From assembly GCA_013399875.1 (NCBI GenBank), contig VXAZ01007538.1, positions 310,001-374,000 of the forward strand: a stretch of DNA of 64,000 nt. Direction: 5' to 3'. Both the position numbers and the translations under genes were made by a program. This stretch comes from Gymnorhina tibicen (Eukaryota; Chordata; Aves; Passeriformes; Artamidae). Every line of letters begins with the position of its first letter. Position 1 is the stretch's first letter. Below are positions 13,553 to 26,115 of the stretch, piece after piece. Under the pieces are notes generated by a model. It was not told where the DNA came from. It did not search any database and was given only the letters and a program-made list of their open reading frames with translations.

Positions 13553-16500
13553 AATGTGTGGTGTTTTAGCGTGGTGGTTTTGTTTTTACTTTGCTTCATT
13601 TTGTGGGTTTTTTTCACAAGAGAGCTCTCTACAATAGTCCCTCCTGATGTAAATGGGAAGACTTTGTGAGGCTGGATATGGCTTTATTTTTCCCCCATTT
13701 GAGGAAAAGCTGCCCATATCTATAAGGCCTTGCAGTTTGCAAAATGAATATATAAAAAAATATCAGGTGTTCATCAGGACAAAATGATTTTAAGGAAAGT
13801 TTTGGATTGGACACAGGCGCATTTAAAAATAAATATAATCAGTAGTAATACCTTTTAAAAAAACCAAACCAATTAATTTTTATTTAATCTATAATAATCA
13901 TTGCATATTATAATTCTGGATTATTATCAACTTTTAAACACTTTCTGAGTAATTGGTCTGTGGCAAGGTAAGAGTATGACAAACTGTAAAATGGCTGACT
14001 TTAAATTTATATTAAAAAAATTATCAGACAAAACTCAAAAAATATTACAAAACTGAAAAACAGAATGAGAAGTTTTAACTTCAGAATCAACATTTTCAGT
14101 CATAGAGTCCTGGAAAAATCTGACATGAAGAATTTCACCCTGCTTTTTAATACGCGTTTCATTTGTTCGAGTGAAAAATCATAGATGATGACAGATTATC
14201 TATTCATGGAGCAGAAGAAGGAAAGTTCTTGGGGGATTAATTAGTAGTTAAAGTTAACCTGTGTTGCCTAAATAAGATTAACTTATTCTAAGTGATTTTC
14301 TGCTCTATTGGGATTGTGTCTAAGGAGATGGGATTATAGTATCAGCAAATATCACTTGCTGTTCTGTCTGGATGTCTGGTCCGGATATGCACTATTCCTT
14401 GCAGCTCACTGGAAAATTATTCTTTCTCTTCTGGTTCAAGTATACCTTTTCTGCTGAGTCTCACTGGGAAATTAATTGATTGACCTCAAACTCTATTACA
14501 TAGGGCTATTACTGAGTGACTTTTTCGATTAAGTCAGATTCAGCTGAGGCATTTGGAAAACCATTTGTTCCTCATGCTTTTGATTGTGAAGAAATTGACT
14601 TTTTGTAGTCTTAAAGGATTTTGACATGGATATATATCTTTGGTATTTTAAGGGTACATGAATGATGCAGATGTTAAGAACAACAGCAGTAAACCCCAAA
14701 CTAACCAAAGAAAACAACCTAATACCAAAGCAAACAGCAAACTAGTAACTCTGAAGGCTTCAGCTGAGTTTGTGCACCTTAGTAAGGTAACCCTGGGTGA
14801 GTCTAGTTTATTAAAAGCAAGAGAAACAAGCTTCAGAGTTAGTTGTTGCAAATCTGGTCTTTCAGATTTTTTCTTTGGTTCAAAAAGTAGCTTGTTATAT
14901 TCTTTTCTGTTTTGCTGCCTTGATTTCTATTCCAGCTTTAATGCATTCTGCATGAGAATGAGCTGGCCTTTTCCTCTTACTCGTTCTTGTGCAGGCATGT
15001 GACAAGCAGTTAATCCTAATAAGTTATAAAACTCCGCTCCTTTGAAAAGGTGGACAGTAACTTCATGTAGATGGCATTTCATTGAAATAGGAAGCGTTAA
15101 GCATAAAAATAATTTATGTATAAGTAGGCAGAGCAAAACTTATGTCCTTAGATGACTTTTCCCTGACTTGTCTGATAACTCTTATTTCTGAGGAAAGGCT
15201 ATTGCAGGCAAGCAGGTCTTGCTCACAGATTTGAAACTAGTTTGATTATTCCAGTCCCTCCACAGAGAGCTGTAGAATAGCAGGTTGATTGCAGGAAGAA
15301 TTTTGTACCATTCTCATTCAAGCTTTAAAATTGGCATGGAAAATACTTTAATCACCATTTCCTTTCTCTATCTCTTGTGTGTGTGTAAGGTTTTAAATTT
15401 TTATTCTTTATTTTATTTTATATTTTTTCAACAAAGACAGTAAAACAGTGTTTGGGGTTTCAGAATTTAGGTGCAAATGAGTCTTTGTCTCTTTTTAGTG
15501 CTATAGGCTATGATCTGTTTACAGGTCTACAGCTGTAACAGTGAGAGGCAGGCAGTTCAGATAAGAAAACAGTCTTCATAAGGGAAAACCTTGTGAAAAC
15601 TCTAGCAAAAATAATTGGTGTTTAAACTGGCTTTCAAAGATTCCTTGTTTGAACAAATTCACCAAGCAACCACAGATGCTGTGAATAGACTTATTGGTGG
15701 ACTCTCAGTGGTCACTCAGCAGAGGTGGGCTCACATAGATATGGAGTGAGGTGAGATTAATATCAACTCTGGATCAACTGGAATTTAGCTCCTGTATGCA
15801 ATCAAGTTTTATATTCACTATTTGCAGTTTTACAGCCCATATGTTTATGAGCTGAAGAATTGCTAGGAGTAGAACATTTCACCTTGGCTTCACTTTGTGT
15901 TTCCCTGTCTCCCCATTTCCACCCAGTTGTATTCATTTCCCGTGACTACCATAACTCTTAGCCATATCTAGCCCCTGGCAAACCCCAGTCTTGCGTGTGT
16001 CGTTTTTCATTCTATTTGTTGCTCTGAGTTCCTTTTTTCCCATCCTATTCCTCCCATATGCTTGCACCGGGAGCACTTAAATATTATCTGCTGTTCTGTC
16101 TGTGATGCCTTGCACAATAGAGTTCTGTTTGTGGTTGATGCCTAGCCACTCTTAGGGTGGAAATGAAGAGGTAACAGTGAGAGCCAGAAAAAGTGTAGTT
16201 GGACTTAAATAGAAGTTTACCTTTAAAGAGAACTACAGAGACAATGTAGTTAAGAGGATGTGAGAGGGGAAAAACAGGATAAAATGTGTATCTTTACTGT
16301 CCTGACCCCAATCATGCCCTTTCCCTCTAAACAGAATACACTAGACTCTTCCAAAATACTTTCACTTGTCTCTTAGTTATAAATTTTTAAACTACTTTTC
16401 ATGGCTATGCTTTATCAGACAAGTATTTTCTTACGAGCTTTTTAGTTTTCTAATAGATATTTTTGTTATTTTTCTGAGAATGTATTTTCTATGGTAGTGT

Positions 16501-17825
16501 TCAACTATTTCCTTTGAGACTACAAAAATAAAATGTCTCTTGTTGCTTTTCTATTTTGAACTTTGGCCTGACATAACTGCAGATTATTTCTACTTGTTTT
16601 GCTGGGAGTTTTGTTTCTGTTTTTCTACCCCAACAGTGTTTCACACCTCTCCAAGACTGCACTTCTAAAATGTGTAGGTTCAACCTGGAGAAAAATTTAT
16701 AAGAGCAAGAGCAGCCTCAGGTGTGAACAAAACAAACAAAATAAGAGAGATGCTCAGGCATGTGGGTACACTTTGCTTGTGTTGCTTTCTGCTTTAGGCA
16801 GCAGTGGCCTCAGTTACTCAGGGCACTGTTTGCTGAGTGATAGTGTTGGTCTGTTCCAGTGGCACTGATCCTGATTCTTTTGGAATTCACTGCTTTGGAG
16901 GGAAGCAAAGGCAAGATATTTGATTAGACAATTAATATGCCTTTTTTTTTTTTTCCTTTTTTTAATCCCTCTCTGCAAAGGGAAGCACAACAATAGACAA
17001 GGAAGACTGCCAGATGGCTTTCACCAGTGCCCCAGACAAATTCAGCCTGGCCTTGAAGCCTGAAATAACCTGCCTGCCTATTACCACTAGAATGGAACGT
17101 GAATATTTATATAAAAAGTAGGTCAAGACCACAGTGAGGAGACATGAGAAGCTCTGCTGGCTCTGTAAATCTATTAAGCAAGCTGATATTTCTGCTTAAA
17201 TAATTTTGAAATTCTAAATTATGCATAGATATTCTGAGATTAGTTTATGAAATTTTGCCTTCCTCCTCTTACTGTTTCTGCCATCAAATATGGAATCCCA
17301 GGCTGCTCTCTGGACACCTCCCTGGGAACAGATATATGCGTTGCAGACAAATTGTGACAGAGGTCCTCATGCAGGTGACATTCCCCAAGGGACATTTCAA
17401 TATGCTTTGCTTGACTCTGTGATAGCAAGTCAGAATTTCCAGACTAGACAGCTGAACCCCAAATTTCTTCTACTCTTGACTCTTCACCTGCCTTTCCAAG
17501 GATCAGATTCATTTACTGTGGAACCTTTGCTTGTTTGGTCCAAGGCTTTCCCTTGGTTTTTGTCTGGAAATTATGCCATAAATTGTTATGGTACAGAAGA
17601 TGTGTTGTTCCTACCTCATTGGCTGCAATGCTTTGCCCCTGTGCTCAGCAGAGGCCATACCACTGAGCATAGTGCATTCTAAGATAGAGTTTGGCTGAGA
17701 TAGAATGGAGATCTTGTACTGGGAGATGTGCAAACACATTCATTAAACTAAAAAGAAAATAAATTTTTAAAGTGTATCTCCTTTATTATGCTAAACTAGC
17801 TCCAGCGCTGAAGAAACCTTCTTGG
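13553..17825. other. Unannotated stretch, no gene seen
   Basis: No gene or classified repeat seen. It starts with G/T-rich low-complexity sequence to about 13615, then AT-rich unique DNA. There is a (TG)5 run at 15376-15386 and a long interrupted T tract at 16942-16963. An A-rich patch at 14680-14745 gives an open frame rich in Asn, Lys and Gln, which is a composition effect. Confidence 0.6.
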
Positions 17826-17925
17826 TAATTATTTTGGAATAGCTATTTTGGTTTAAACCAAAGCAGTTATTCTGGAATAACTATTCTGATAGAATTCCAA
17901 GTGTAGACAAGTGTTAATAAATACA
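17826..17925. mobile_element. MITE-like palindromic repeat relic
   Basis: Two 19-base direct repeats of the form ATTYTGGAATARCTATTYT lie 38 bases apart (17831-17849 and 17869-17887), differing only by three transitions. Between them is a perfect 16-bp palindrome TTTGGTTTAAACCAAA (17847-17862). The following sequence (AATTCCAAGTGTAGACAAG) resembles the tail of palindromic repeats I remember from bird and reptile genomes. Seen: the repeats and palindrome. Inferred: origin as a non-autonomous DNA transposon or similar old interspersed repeat. The boundaries are approximate and the family is not named. Confidence 0.45.
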
Positions 17926-18589
17926 AGTCTGTCATTTTGTTCACACAAGTTACACTTCCACAATCAGTGTTCTGTTTGCCTTCTTGGCTGCTTTGTTCCA
18001 TGTCATTATTGGTGTCATCCAAAAAGGCCTTTTGTACTTAATTTGCCATGGTCCTTTGGAGACCTCTTGTGCAAATGTAATGAAAACTTTCCTCAATTTT
18101 TGGAAGGGAAAAGACTTAAATGTTAATAGTGAAACTACAAGAAAAGGAAACAAACAAAATCCCAAACACAAATCAGTTGAGTGACAGCTTCATTCCTGTT
18201 AGAATCCAGATGTTCTGTGAAAATTAAAATACCACCTGTAATTTAAATTCTGTGTAGCGAAACGATTCTGGAAGGGTTTTCTACAGATAAGTGATCACAT
18301 AATGACAACAGGTGGTTGAAACAGTTTTTAAAAGCTCTTTTGAAAAAAAAAAGTGTCATGTTTTAATTCTGTGACTAATTTGTTCAGTGTCGTGTATATT
18401 TCAAATTTCTGAGAATGGACCATTTTTCTATTTTTCCCAGTTTTTACTTAATTGGCTTTTCCTTACATGCAGTGTATCTTTTCCTTTTCTGAATTGTCTC
18501 CTAAAATGTAATTTTCTAAAAGCTGTCTTTCTAGACCAGCAGTGACACCATGAGTCACTCGAGTGAGCCACACGAGTTCATCAGTATTG

Positions 18590-18712
18590 TCATAAAATCA
18601 CTGAATGGTTTGGGTTGGAAGGCACCTTAAGGATCACCTTGTTTCAAACCCACCATGGGCAGGGACACCCTCCACTAGACCAGGCTGCTCAAAGCCCTGT
18701 CCAGCCTGGTCT
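18590..18712 (-). mobile_element. CR1 LINE 3' end fragment (minus strand)
   Basis: The plus strand reads as the reverse complement of a CR1 3' end: AATGGTTTGGGTTGGAAGG (from about 18604), a 'cttaaggatcacc' block, and then 'gggcagggacaccctccac' and 'accaggctgctcaaagcc'. CR1 is the dominant retrotransposon of birds and usually survives as short 5'-truncated copies. This one is about 120 bp, with its 3' end at the left and its truncation near 18712. It encodes nothing. It is a dead, fairly diverged copy and strong evidence for a bird genome. Confidence 0.93.
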
Positions 18713-20580
18713 ATTAACAGAGGAAGAGGGAGAAGGCTCATGAAAAGAGTTTGCTTCTATTATTTTTTCCCCATTGTCCTTTATTCCCTTTATATGTGAT
18801 TGCTGAGGTGCTTGGCCCTACTCTGATGTAGATCCATCTACTTTCCTTATGAACATCAGGTAGGAGGTTTACAGGAGAAAGAAGAGCTAGCTAGGTAGCC
18901 CAACCATACTGACAGCAGGACAGCTGCATGACCGAAGTGAGGACAGAAATAAGCTGGGGACCTGGGGGGGGCTTTTTTGGGCTTCTTTTTTTGGATGCCA
19001 GAGGAATAAGACTCAGATTTCCAGTGGGAGAGATGTTACAGGAGTCATCTGAAAGTTGGAGCTTGCAAGGTTTGTGGCATGCAGAGGAGAGCTATGAGTG
19101 TCTGCTGGTTGTAGGCTGCGGTGCAGGAAATGAAGCATCTATAATGTGACTTTGAACAGGTGACACATTTGATCTGAGTATATATTTATTTTTGATAATG
19201 ATCCATGTTTTTGATATATTTGCCTGTGTTTGTCAGTATTTCCCACAACAAAGGAAGGTGGGGGGGAAACCCCGAAATTTCTCCTTCATTAGCTTCATCT
19301 GCTTTTCAAGAAAGAGAGAAGGTCATTTGAAAACAACAGTTCTTCTAGATGAACACTTCTTTCTGAGAAGAGCTGAGCCAAAGAGCCTCAGCTGAGCTTC
19401 AGAATCAGGCTGTGAGCAAAAGCAAGCATGGAATGAAAATTCACTCTTCTCAAACAAAACCTTTCAGATGCTTTCCAAACTGTGAATGTGTTGCAGAAGT
19501 TGTCAGTCTCAATATGATCATGTTTCATTTTAAACACAATCACACAAAGTTTTACTTATTTTGGACAACACTTATTTTTTTTTAAACTTAGTTTAAAAGA
19601 AAAAATATCACAGCAATCATGACAAAAGAAAAAGCTCCAGAATCTTTGTTAATGAAGATAAGTGTATGGATTTGCTGAAATAGAGGAGGTTGGCAAAGCT
19701 GAATTCCAATCAAGACAGTAATCGTAGTATATACAGGGCTCTTTTTCAGGAAGCTGATTAGTCAATCAAAATGCAAGTAATTTGCAATCTGCATAATATT
19801 TTGAAGTATTTGGTTTATGGATACTTCTAGCAAAGTTCCCCTAAAACAGTCACTGTGTTTGCATTTGAAAGCATGTGGTTTGTAAAAGGATTAGTGAACC
19901 AAAGCAGTGTGACGTGATTTGTCTGGTAGAGGGCAAGCTGTTTCTTTGAGCCTTTGTGTAGCCTCTGTGTGGACACAACTTTTTAGCTCATGGGCTTGTG
20001 CCTGCTCTTTCACATAAAATTGTATTCGCTGTACTTGGAGTCCTTGGCTCACAGCTCTCCTGTGAGACCTCAGCAGACCCAACTGGGAAATCTGTTTACA
20101 TCCTGTGAGTGAGTCTATGGGAATAAATTAATTTATTTTCCTATCCTATCACCACCCTTATGTCTGTTGTGAGGTGAAGAAAAAGGAATCAAAGGCAGTC
20201 ACTCAAAATAGATTTTAATCAATCTAGGCTTGTGAAAAACAGATTTCATAACATGTGGGATTTTGTTGTTGCATTTGCAAGAAAGGACAACTAAGATCTG
20301 TGTTTGTTATGCTGGAGGAATGGGCTGCTCTGTTTTATAATAATCTGGTAGTGAAGGTGACTACCTGACAAGTGGGAGACTTGAACTGCCTGGGAGGATA
20401 CCCTACCTTTGTGTTAGACCTGTCCTATCTTGTATAAAAGAATGAAATAGGCGATCAGATGGAACAAGAAAAGAATAGCTTTCCAGCCTGCCGGCAAGGA
20501 TGTGCTCTTCAGCTAGGACACAGTGCTTCTATTCTCTGCTCCAGTAATTTTATTACTTATTTAATTTTTTTTCTCTACAG
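18713..20580. other. Unannotated stretch, no gene seen
   Basis: Unique sequence with G runs at about 18963-18969 and 19259-19265 and short A and T runs. No gene, RNA or transposon recognised. It ends in a pyrimidine tract running into an AG at 20579-20580, described with the adjacent candidate exon. Confidence 0.6.
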
Positions 20581-20642
20581 ACCTTGGCTTGTGTACAGGA
20601 GAAACATTTCTCGTTAAACTACATTGTGTATGTTTGGAGAAA
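20581..20642 (+). other. Candidate exon, 62 nt (plus strand)
   Basis: A long T-rich tract ending TTTTTTTTCTCTACAG reaches 20580 and is a textbook 3' splice site. The donor GTAAGC follows at 20643. Two of the three frames are open across the 62 bases, so coding status cannot be judged. I recognise no protein in either frame. It could be a non-coding RNA exon, an unused cryptic exon, or chance. Confidence 0.15.
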
Positions 20643-23600
20643 GTAAGCAAGCATAAAGGCAAAGCTTTGATACTGAAAGGAGTCTTTGCCAGGACACCTC
20701 ACTGCATTCCTGCGTTCAGGGCATTTCCAGGATAAGCAGGGTGTGGGACAAAATCCAGCCAAATGGAGGAAGGAACTGAGTTTGTACCTCTCTCTATATG
20801 CATGACTGGCTCACTCAAGGGACCTCCAGGTAGCTGGGGGATAGCACTATTCCTTCTGTCCTCTTCAGAAAGAGCAACCCCGTTTCTGGGAAACTTGCCA
20901 CTGGCAGTGATTGGTGCAGGATTATGGTGAGCAAGGGTAGTCTGCTCAAAATTGACCAAAAGTTGTCTGTGGAGCAAATAATTTAACATGCAATTACAGG
21001 AGTACTACTATAATCCCTTGAATGTTTTTCCCTTCTTGCTTTACCTCACTGAATTAGGTGCACTTTGTCCCTATGTTCTCCTCACAAGGGTAGTGACTGC
21101 AATGCAATGGGCACTTTCCTGATACTGGAAGGGTTTCTCCCTGTGCCTGCAAGTCAAGACTGTTAACAAAACCCATTTGTTTGTCTCTTGTTCTGGGAAC
21201 TTGGTTTGTGCATCTCTGCAGCAGGCTTGTGGCAGGGGATGAAGTTTAGCAAGCACCACAGGATCCAAGGCCATTATTTACCTGTATAGGCTTTGTGTTG
21301 ATTTTTTAAAGTTTTTAATATTTAAACTGGAGTTTAACTTCTTTGGCATGTCAGTAGCTGTAATACAGGAGACAAGTTACCTCATGTGCATTTTGTGGTT
21401 TGAAGCACATAAGTTGGAAGCTAGTAAAGGATATAAGTTCCCAGTTTAACAGGATGGACACTAAACAAGGCAGCCAGCCTGCCTCTGAGGAGCACTATCT
21501 ACTGTTGAATGCTCTCCCCAGTCCTGTGAATAGGCACCAAATGCTCCCCTTTATATCTGCTGCATTACTCACTAGGCAATAATTTAAATGATACATGAGT
21601 GCATAGGTGTATAAAACAGAAGGGGAAAGAATGAGAAATAATAGAAAATTCTTCTTCAAAAATACCTCTAACATGAGCTAACTTCAGCCCTTTCAGAAGT
21701 GCCAGATTTTCTTTATTCCATCCTGTTGTACAGATCACTGCTTGAAGGCTTTTGAAAATTGACTCTCTGGTGTTTTATTCTTTGTTGTCTTCTTTTTTAC
21801 TAACAATCAGTTCCCATAATGCTGGGAATTACTGCCAGTAAACTACCTGGAACCCTTGCTTACTTCTGCTGGAGAAGAGAACACGATCAGTCTCCACTAA
21901 ACTGTGGACAATATCAATCATTTCCTTGCTCTGCATATTATAATTATTTGTGTGTTAGCATGGTGGGGAGAGGGACTAAAAGAAGCCAGAGTTTGGGGAA
22001 ACTTACATAATCCCACTAATGAATGCTGGCATCGTGAATCAATCCTGTATTTGCCTAAGTCACCTGGGAATTTTGCCATTGAGTTCTGTCTGGAATTTCT
22101 GTCAATGGTTGAAATTAGAGAATTTGTTTGAGGCTTTGTTTTAGCAAAGGATCTTTTTTTACAAAAAAAACCTCTATTTTAAATTCTTCTTGTGAAGATT
22201 GGTGATTATTATTCTAAATACAACTAATTGTTTAAACAGAAAACTCAGTCTAATGAGCAGATAAATGAGCATGAACAGAACAGTTTATTTGGACAATGCC
22301 ATCTAGTTGTTGTAAAATGTAACATTTTTTTTTAAATTTAATTACTATGGCAAATCACAGCTCTATAAAATAAACTTTCAGTGTAATTTAAGGCTGTTTT
22401 CATCCATTATCCAAGTAGTTGTTTCTCTGAAAAGAGACTATTAATGTAAACCAATGACTGCCTTAATTAATGGAATTTGTGGACCTGGCTGTAATGTGAT
22501 TTTCCTGTGATACTCTGCATTGGGAAGAATTTCTTCACAATGCAAAAGGTAATCTATGAAAACATCTAATAGCTTCCCGTTTTCTCCAAAGCATCTCTCC
22601 ACCTCTTTCTGAATCTCCCCAGTAATCTCTCTTCACCATAGTTGTCAGTGATAAAAATTCACCAAACATAACTTACATGGATATTCTTAATATATCAGTG
22701 CCCAGACCAGCCAAGGTCAATGAACAATTTAAATTTTTCAATTACACAGTAAGAGGTCAGATATCAATAACTTCTAAGGAATGTTTTTAGAACTTCAAAG
22801 GTATTTCATACTTCTTTGACAGTTACCTTCTTATATACCTTATTCTTCATTTGAATATTGAGCAAATGTTTAATATAATGATTACTTTCTGCCAAAGACT
22901 GCAGTCCTCTATTTGTAATAACTGAGCACTCTTGCTTGTCTTGAATATGGTGCCAAATAAAGATTAGGAACACCAAAGCTATTTATTGGGAAAGTAAGTC
23001 CTGTGCTGGTGGAGAAAATATTATGGGAAATGTCAGTATTAGTGAATATATTGGAAGACTGAGGTCTCTAAATTTTACTCACTATTTATTTTCTATCAAA
23101 CTATAACTGGATGCTTTCTGGACACTGTGTTATGGTTGAGACTCTTGTCGTATGGTTGTGACTTGTTAATACACAGAGTTAGTCTGCAAGCAAGAGATTG
23201 GTATTTGGCAACATCATTAGATCACCTTTACACCACCACCCCCCCCCCACCAGAGCATTCATCTCACTCTTCTATAAACCCTTAAATCAAAAAAAAAAAG
23301 AAAAGAATAATCACCATCTATTCTTTCTTTCTTACAGTGGTCCTCTTTCCCTCTCCATTATAGATAGAATAATCTTTCTTGGAGTGAAAACATCAGGTTA
23401 AAAGGATTCAGCTAGCACCTCTAGTATTCAAGGGAGTCACTGAGCAGAAGGATTTCAGGATAATAGCTGCTTAACTGAAAATTTCTTGCTCTTAATAAAA
23501 GCGCTTTGTGTAACACTGCGGGCTCGGAGCAGAGGATCCTGTAGCTCCCTGAGGCTGTCTCCAAGAGCAGTCAGCCATGGATACACCAGCGAGAGGGTAG

Positions 23601-23692
23601 TGCAGTCATCAGCTCACTTCCAGCAGGTTATAAAAGTTGTGATTTGTGTACATGATAGAAGGCAGACCAAAAAATGGGACTGGTGATGAGAT
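20643..23692. other. Unannotated stretch, no gene seen
   Basis: No recognisable gene. There is a run of ten C at 23239-23248 followed by eleven A at 23289-23299. A CpG-containing patch lies at 23500-23590, with four CpGs in about 100 bases. Short open frames on both strands have no domain content. Confidence 0.6.
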
Positions 23693-23935
23693 GAATCATA
23701 GAATATCCTGAGTTGGAAGGAACAACAAAGATCATAGAGGTCCAGCTCCTGGCCCTGCACAGGACAGCCCCCAGAATCACAACGTACACCTGAGTGTTGT
23801 CCAAAGGCTTCTTCAGCTCTGGCAGACTTGGTGCTGCTCTTTCCTGTGGAGCCTGTACCAGTGCCCAACCACCGTCTGGGAAAAGAAATTTTTCATAATA
23901 GCTGATCTAAACCTCCCTTGATACAGCTTCATTGC
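23693..23935 (-). mobile_element. CR1 LINE 3' end fragment (minus strand)
   Basis: About 240 bp matches the reverse complement of an avian CR1 3' region. It begins AATCATAGAATATCCTGAG and continues through 'ctcctggccctgcacagg', 'ttgtccaaaggcttcttcag', 'gagcctgtaccagtgccc' and 'ctaaacctcccttgatac'. The last blocks correspond to the stretch just 3' of the CR1 reverse-transcriptase ORF. It is 5'-truncated near 23935. The subfamily looks like one common in passerines, but that is from memory. It encodes no intact protein. Confidence 0.95.
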
Positions 23936-23947
23936 TTTTATATAGTG

Positions 23948-24008
23948 TGGGTTTGTTTGTTTGGGTTTTTTAGGGGTGATGGTTTTTTGTTGATTTTTTT
24001 TTTTTTTT
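23948..24008. repeat. G/T-rich tract ending in T15
   Basis: Low-complexity sequence of G and T blocks ends in fifteen consecutive T at 23994-24008. It abuts the truncated end of the neighbouring CR1 copy. It may be a slipped simple repeat. No coding or regulatory role is evident. Confidence 0.85.
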
Positions 24009-25969
24009 AAAGAATTTGAATCACAGTAGCATGCCAGGAAAGGAAATCCATATGCTGAGAAATTAAGTCATTTCACAGAAACTTTATTCACACAGCTTTG
24101 GAAAGGTTGAAATATTCTTCCTTGAAAACAGTGCAAGCTCTGTGTTGCAGGGCTGTTGTGTACAAGAGGTATAGGTTTCATCTCTTTCTTGGCCTTAGAG
24201 CTTAGGGCTGAAAAAGAAGCTGTACTTAGGACATCTCACTGAGAAACAGAGGAAAGTGCAAGATGTCAGCAGACATCCTTACATGAAACTGCTGCAGCGA
24301 GTTCTGCGGGAGCAGTTATCCCTTCAGCCAAAAGAATTATCTGCACATGTGAATGACACTGGGAAAATGATGATGCTCTAATCTTTAGTTTCTGCTCCCT
24401 AGGGGAAACAGTAAATCATGAGCAATATTGTTGTGCTCACAAAACTCCTAATGAAGCTGCAATATGCAGACAAAACTGTTATTACCATAGCTTGGTTTCT
24501 TCTTGGTGGTTTATTTTTACTAAGTAAGCCTCTACCACTTCATTTATGTTCATCTCCATTTTAATATTGTACTATTCCTGTCCCAGCATAGAGCTCTCTC
24601 TGTAATGTGATTCCAGCCTTCCTGGTTCTGAAATCTTGCTTTCACAAGTACTTAATTTGTAGTGATAGTTCCTGGTATTTATTTACAGTCTGAGTTGAGA
24701 TATTTTGCAGGATTTTTGAAGAGCCCAGATCTTATTGGGATGAATAAAATAATTAGGTGGTCTGCAGTAAAGCTTAAAAAGTAAGAGTAGTTTTACTGAT
24801 GTTAATCAGTTGGAAGTAGTTTGGGGCAAAGATTCATTGTGCACAACTATTTTATAAGTACAAACAGTATTTATTCACTACAGATAGCCACTGTAAAGGT
24901 ATAGGAGCAGTTATGGTTTGAACTAAGTCACTTTGGGGGACTCCAAGATCATTTATTAGAGTACTCAGGTCTCTTCAGTGGTTGAGAAGGTGATTGTTCC
25001 TATGCTGTAATGGCTTTTAGGTAAGGCATAAATCTCCAGTGGCCTTGCCCAAGAGTGTCATAACAGATTTCTCTGCTTGCTCTGATGAGATGCAGTCATA
25101 GCATCGTTTTAAAAAATCTGAAGCATAAATTTTGTTGTGAACTAGGGGCAACCTAAGGTTGAACAATGTTTTCTTCACACATCAGAGAATTTGCCAGTTG
25201 AAAGCTATTCACAGTGAAGTATTTTTTTAGTCTTATGCCGAACTTGTATAGGAAGACATAAAAAAGAAGCTATATTGTCAGCTGAAGCATATGCAGAGAA
25301 ATCGAGTTGCTTTACCAGAACATGCATAATAACAGCTGATGCTGCAGAGTGTGTGGGTTCCACAGAGGCATCAGTTGATAAATTCTGAAACTGATTTTGT
25401 ATTTTTAGTTACTAATTGATTTATCCTACTGGGAAGTAGCTACGATGATAATTTTTCTTGTGGTTATTAAAAACCACAGAAATGTCAAGCTGTCTTACAG
25501 CAGGATTCAAAACTTCTCAGTATGTTAATTTTTGGTTATTGACATTAAGATTACCAAGTTGGGGAGCGATTCACAGTAGGGTGCAACTTTTTTGGTGCAT
25601 TATTATTTCCCAGAACTGTTTTTGACAAAGAACATAATAACCCAGAATATATAATCATTCCAGGCTCTGTGCGCCTATTTCAGTTTCAGATGGGGTTTCT
25701 GTTCCTAAATCATGTGGGTCATTTCAGAAATCTTATTTTCCATGAAGAATACCAAAAGAATAACTAATACAAGGCCATCATTCACTTGGGAGTTGAGGCT
25801 GCTTCTAACCATTCTAGATAAGAAGAGACAAAGGCTCTGGAAAAAGCAATGTTCAAAGCATGAATAATTCATTTCTTGTTTTAAATGAATGAGCATTCAT
25901 AGTTATATTTTAATTGACGACATTTGTTTTCAATACAAGGCTCTCTGAATGGCTTGACAAAATTTGTTC
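24009..25969. other. Unannotated stretch, no gene seen
   Basis: AT-rich unique sequence with no recognised gene, RNA or transposon, only short overlapping open frames on both strands. Confidence 0.6.
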
Positions 25970-26115
25970 TTCACTTGTCGGAGGCGATGTGAGCGAGCCG
26001 TGCAATTGGAGCTCAGTTTCTGCTGGTCCCAGGTGACCGTGCTGTCAGCTGGCCCTCCAGATGGCTCAGAGCTCCAGATGACGACAGGCTGCTTTATGAA
26101 GTGGAAAGAGTAATT
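25970..26115. promoter_or_regulatory. CpG-retaining patch, possible conserved element
   Basis: Roughly 140 bases carry about six CpGs (cgga, ggcga, gcga, ccgtg, accgtg, gacga) in a region otherwise nearly free of CpG. The patch is also more GC-rich than its flanks and contains E-box-like CAGCTG and CAGATG words. Retained CpG can mark an unmethylated regulatory element, an exon or selection on sequence. No splice pair or long frame makes it an obvious exon. Confidence 0.2.

Noticed and set aside
14658..15002. 114-codon plus-strand frame rich in Asn, Lys and Gln
   Set aside because: It arises from an A-rich patch; no domain and no supporting signal.
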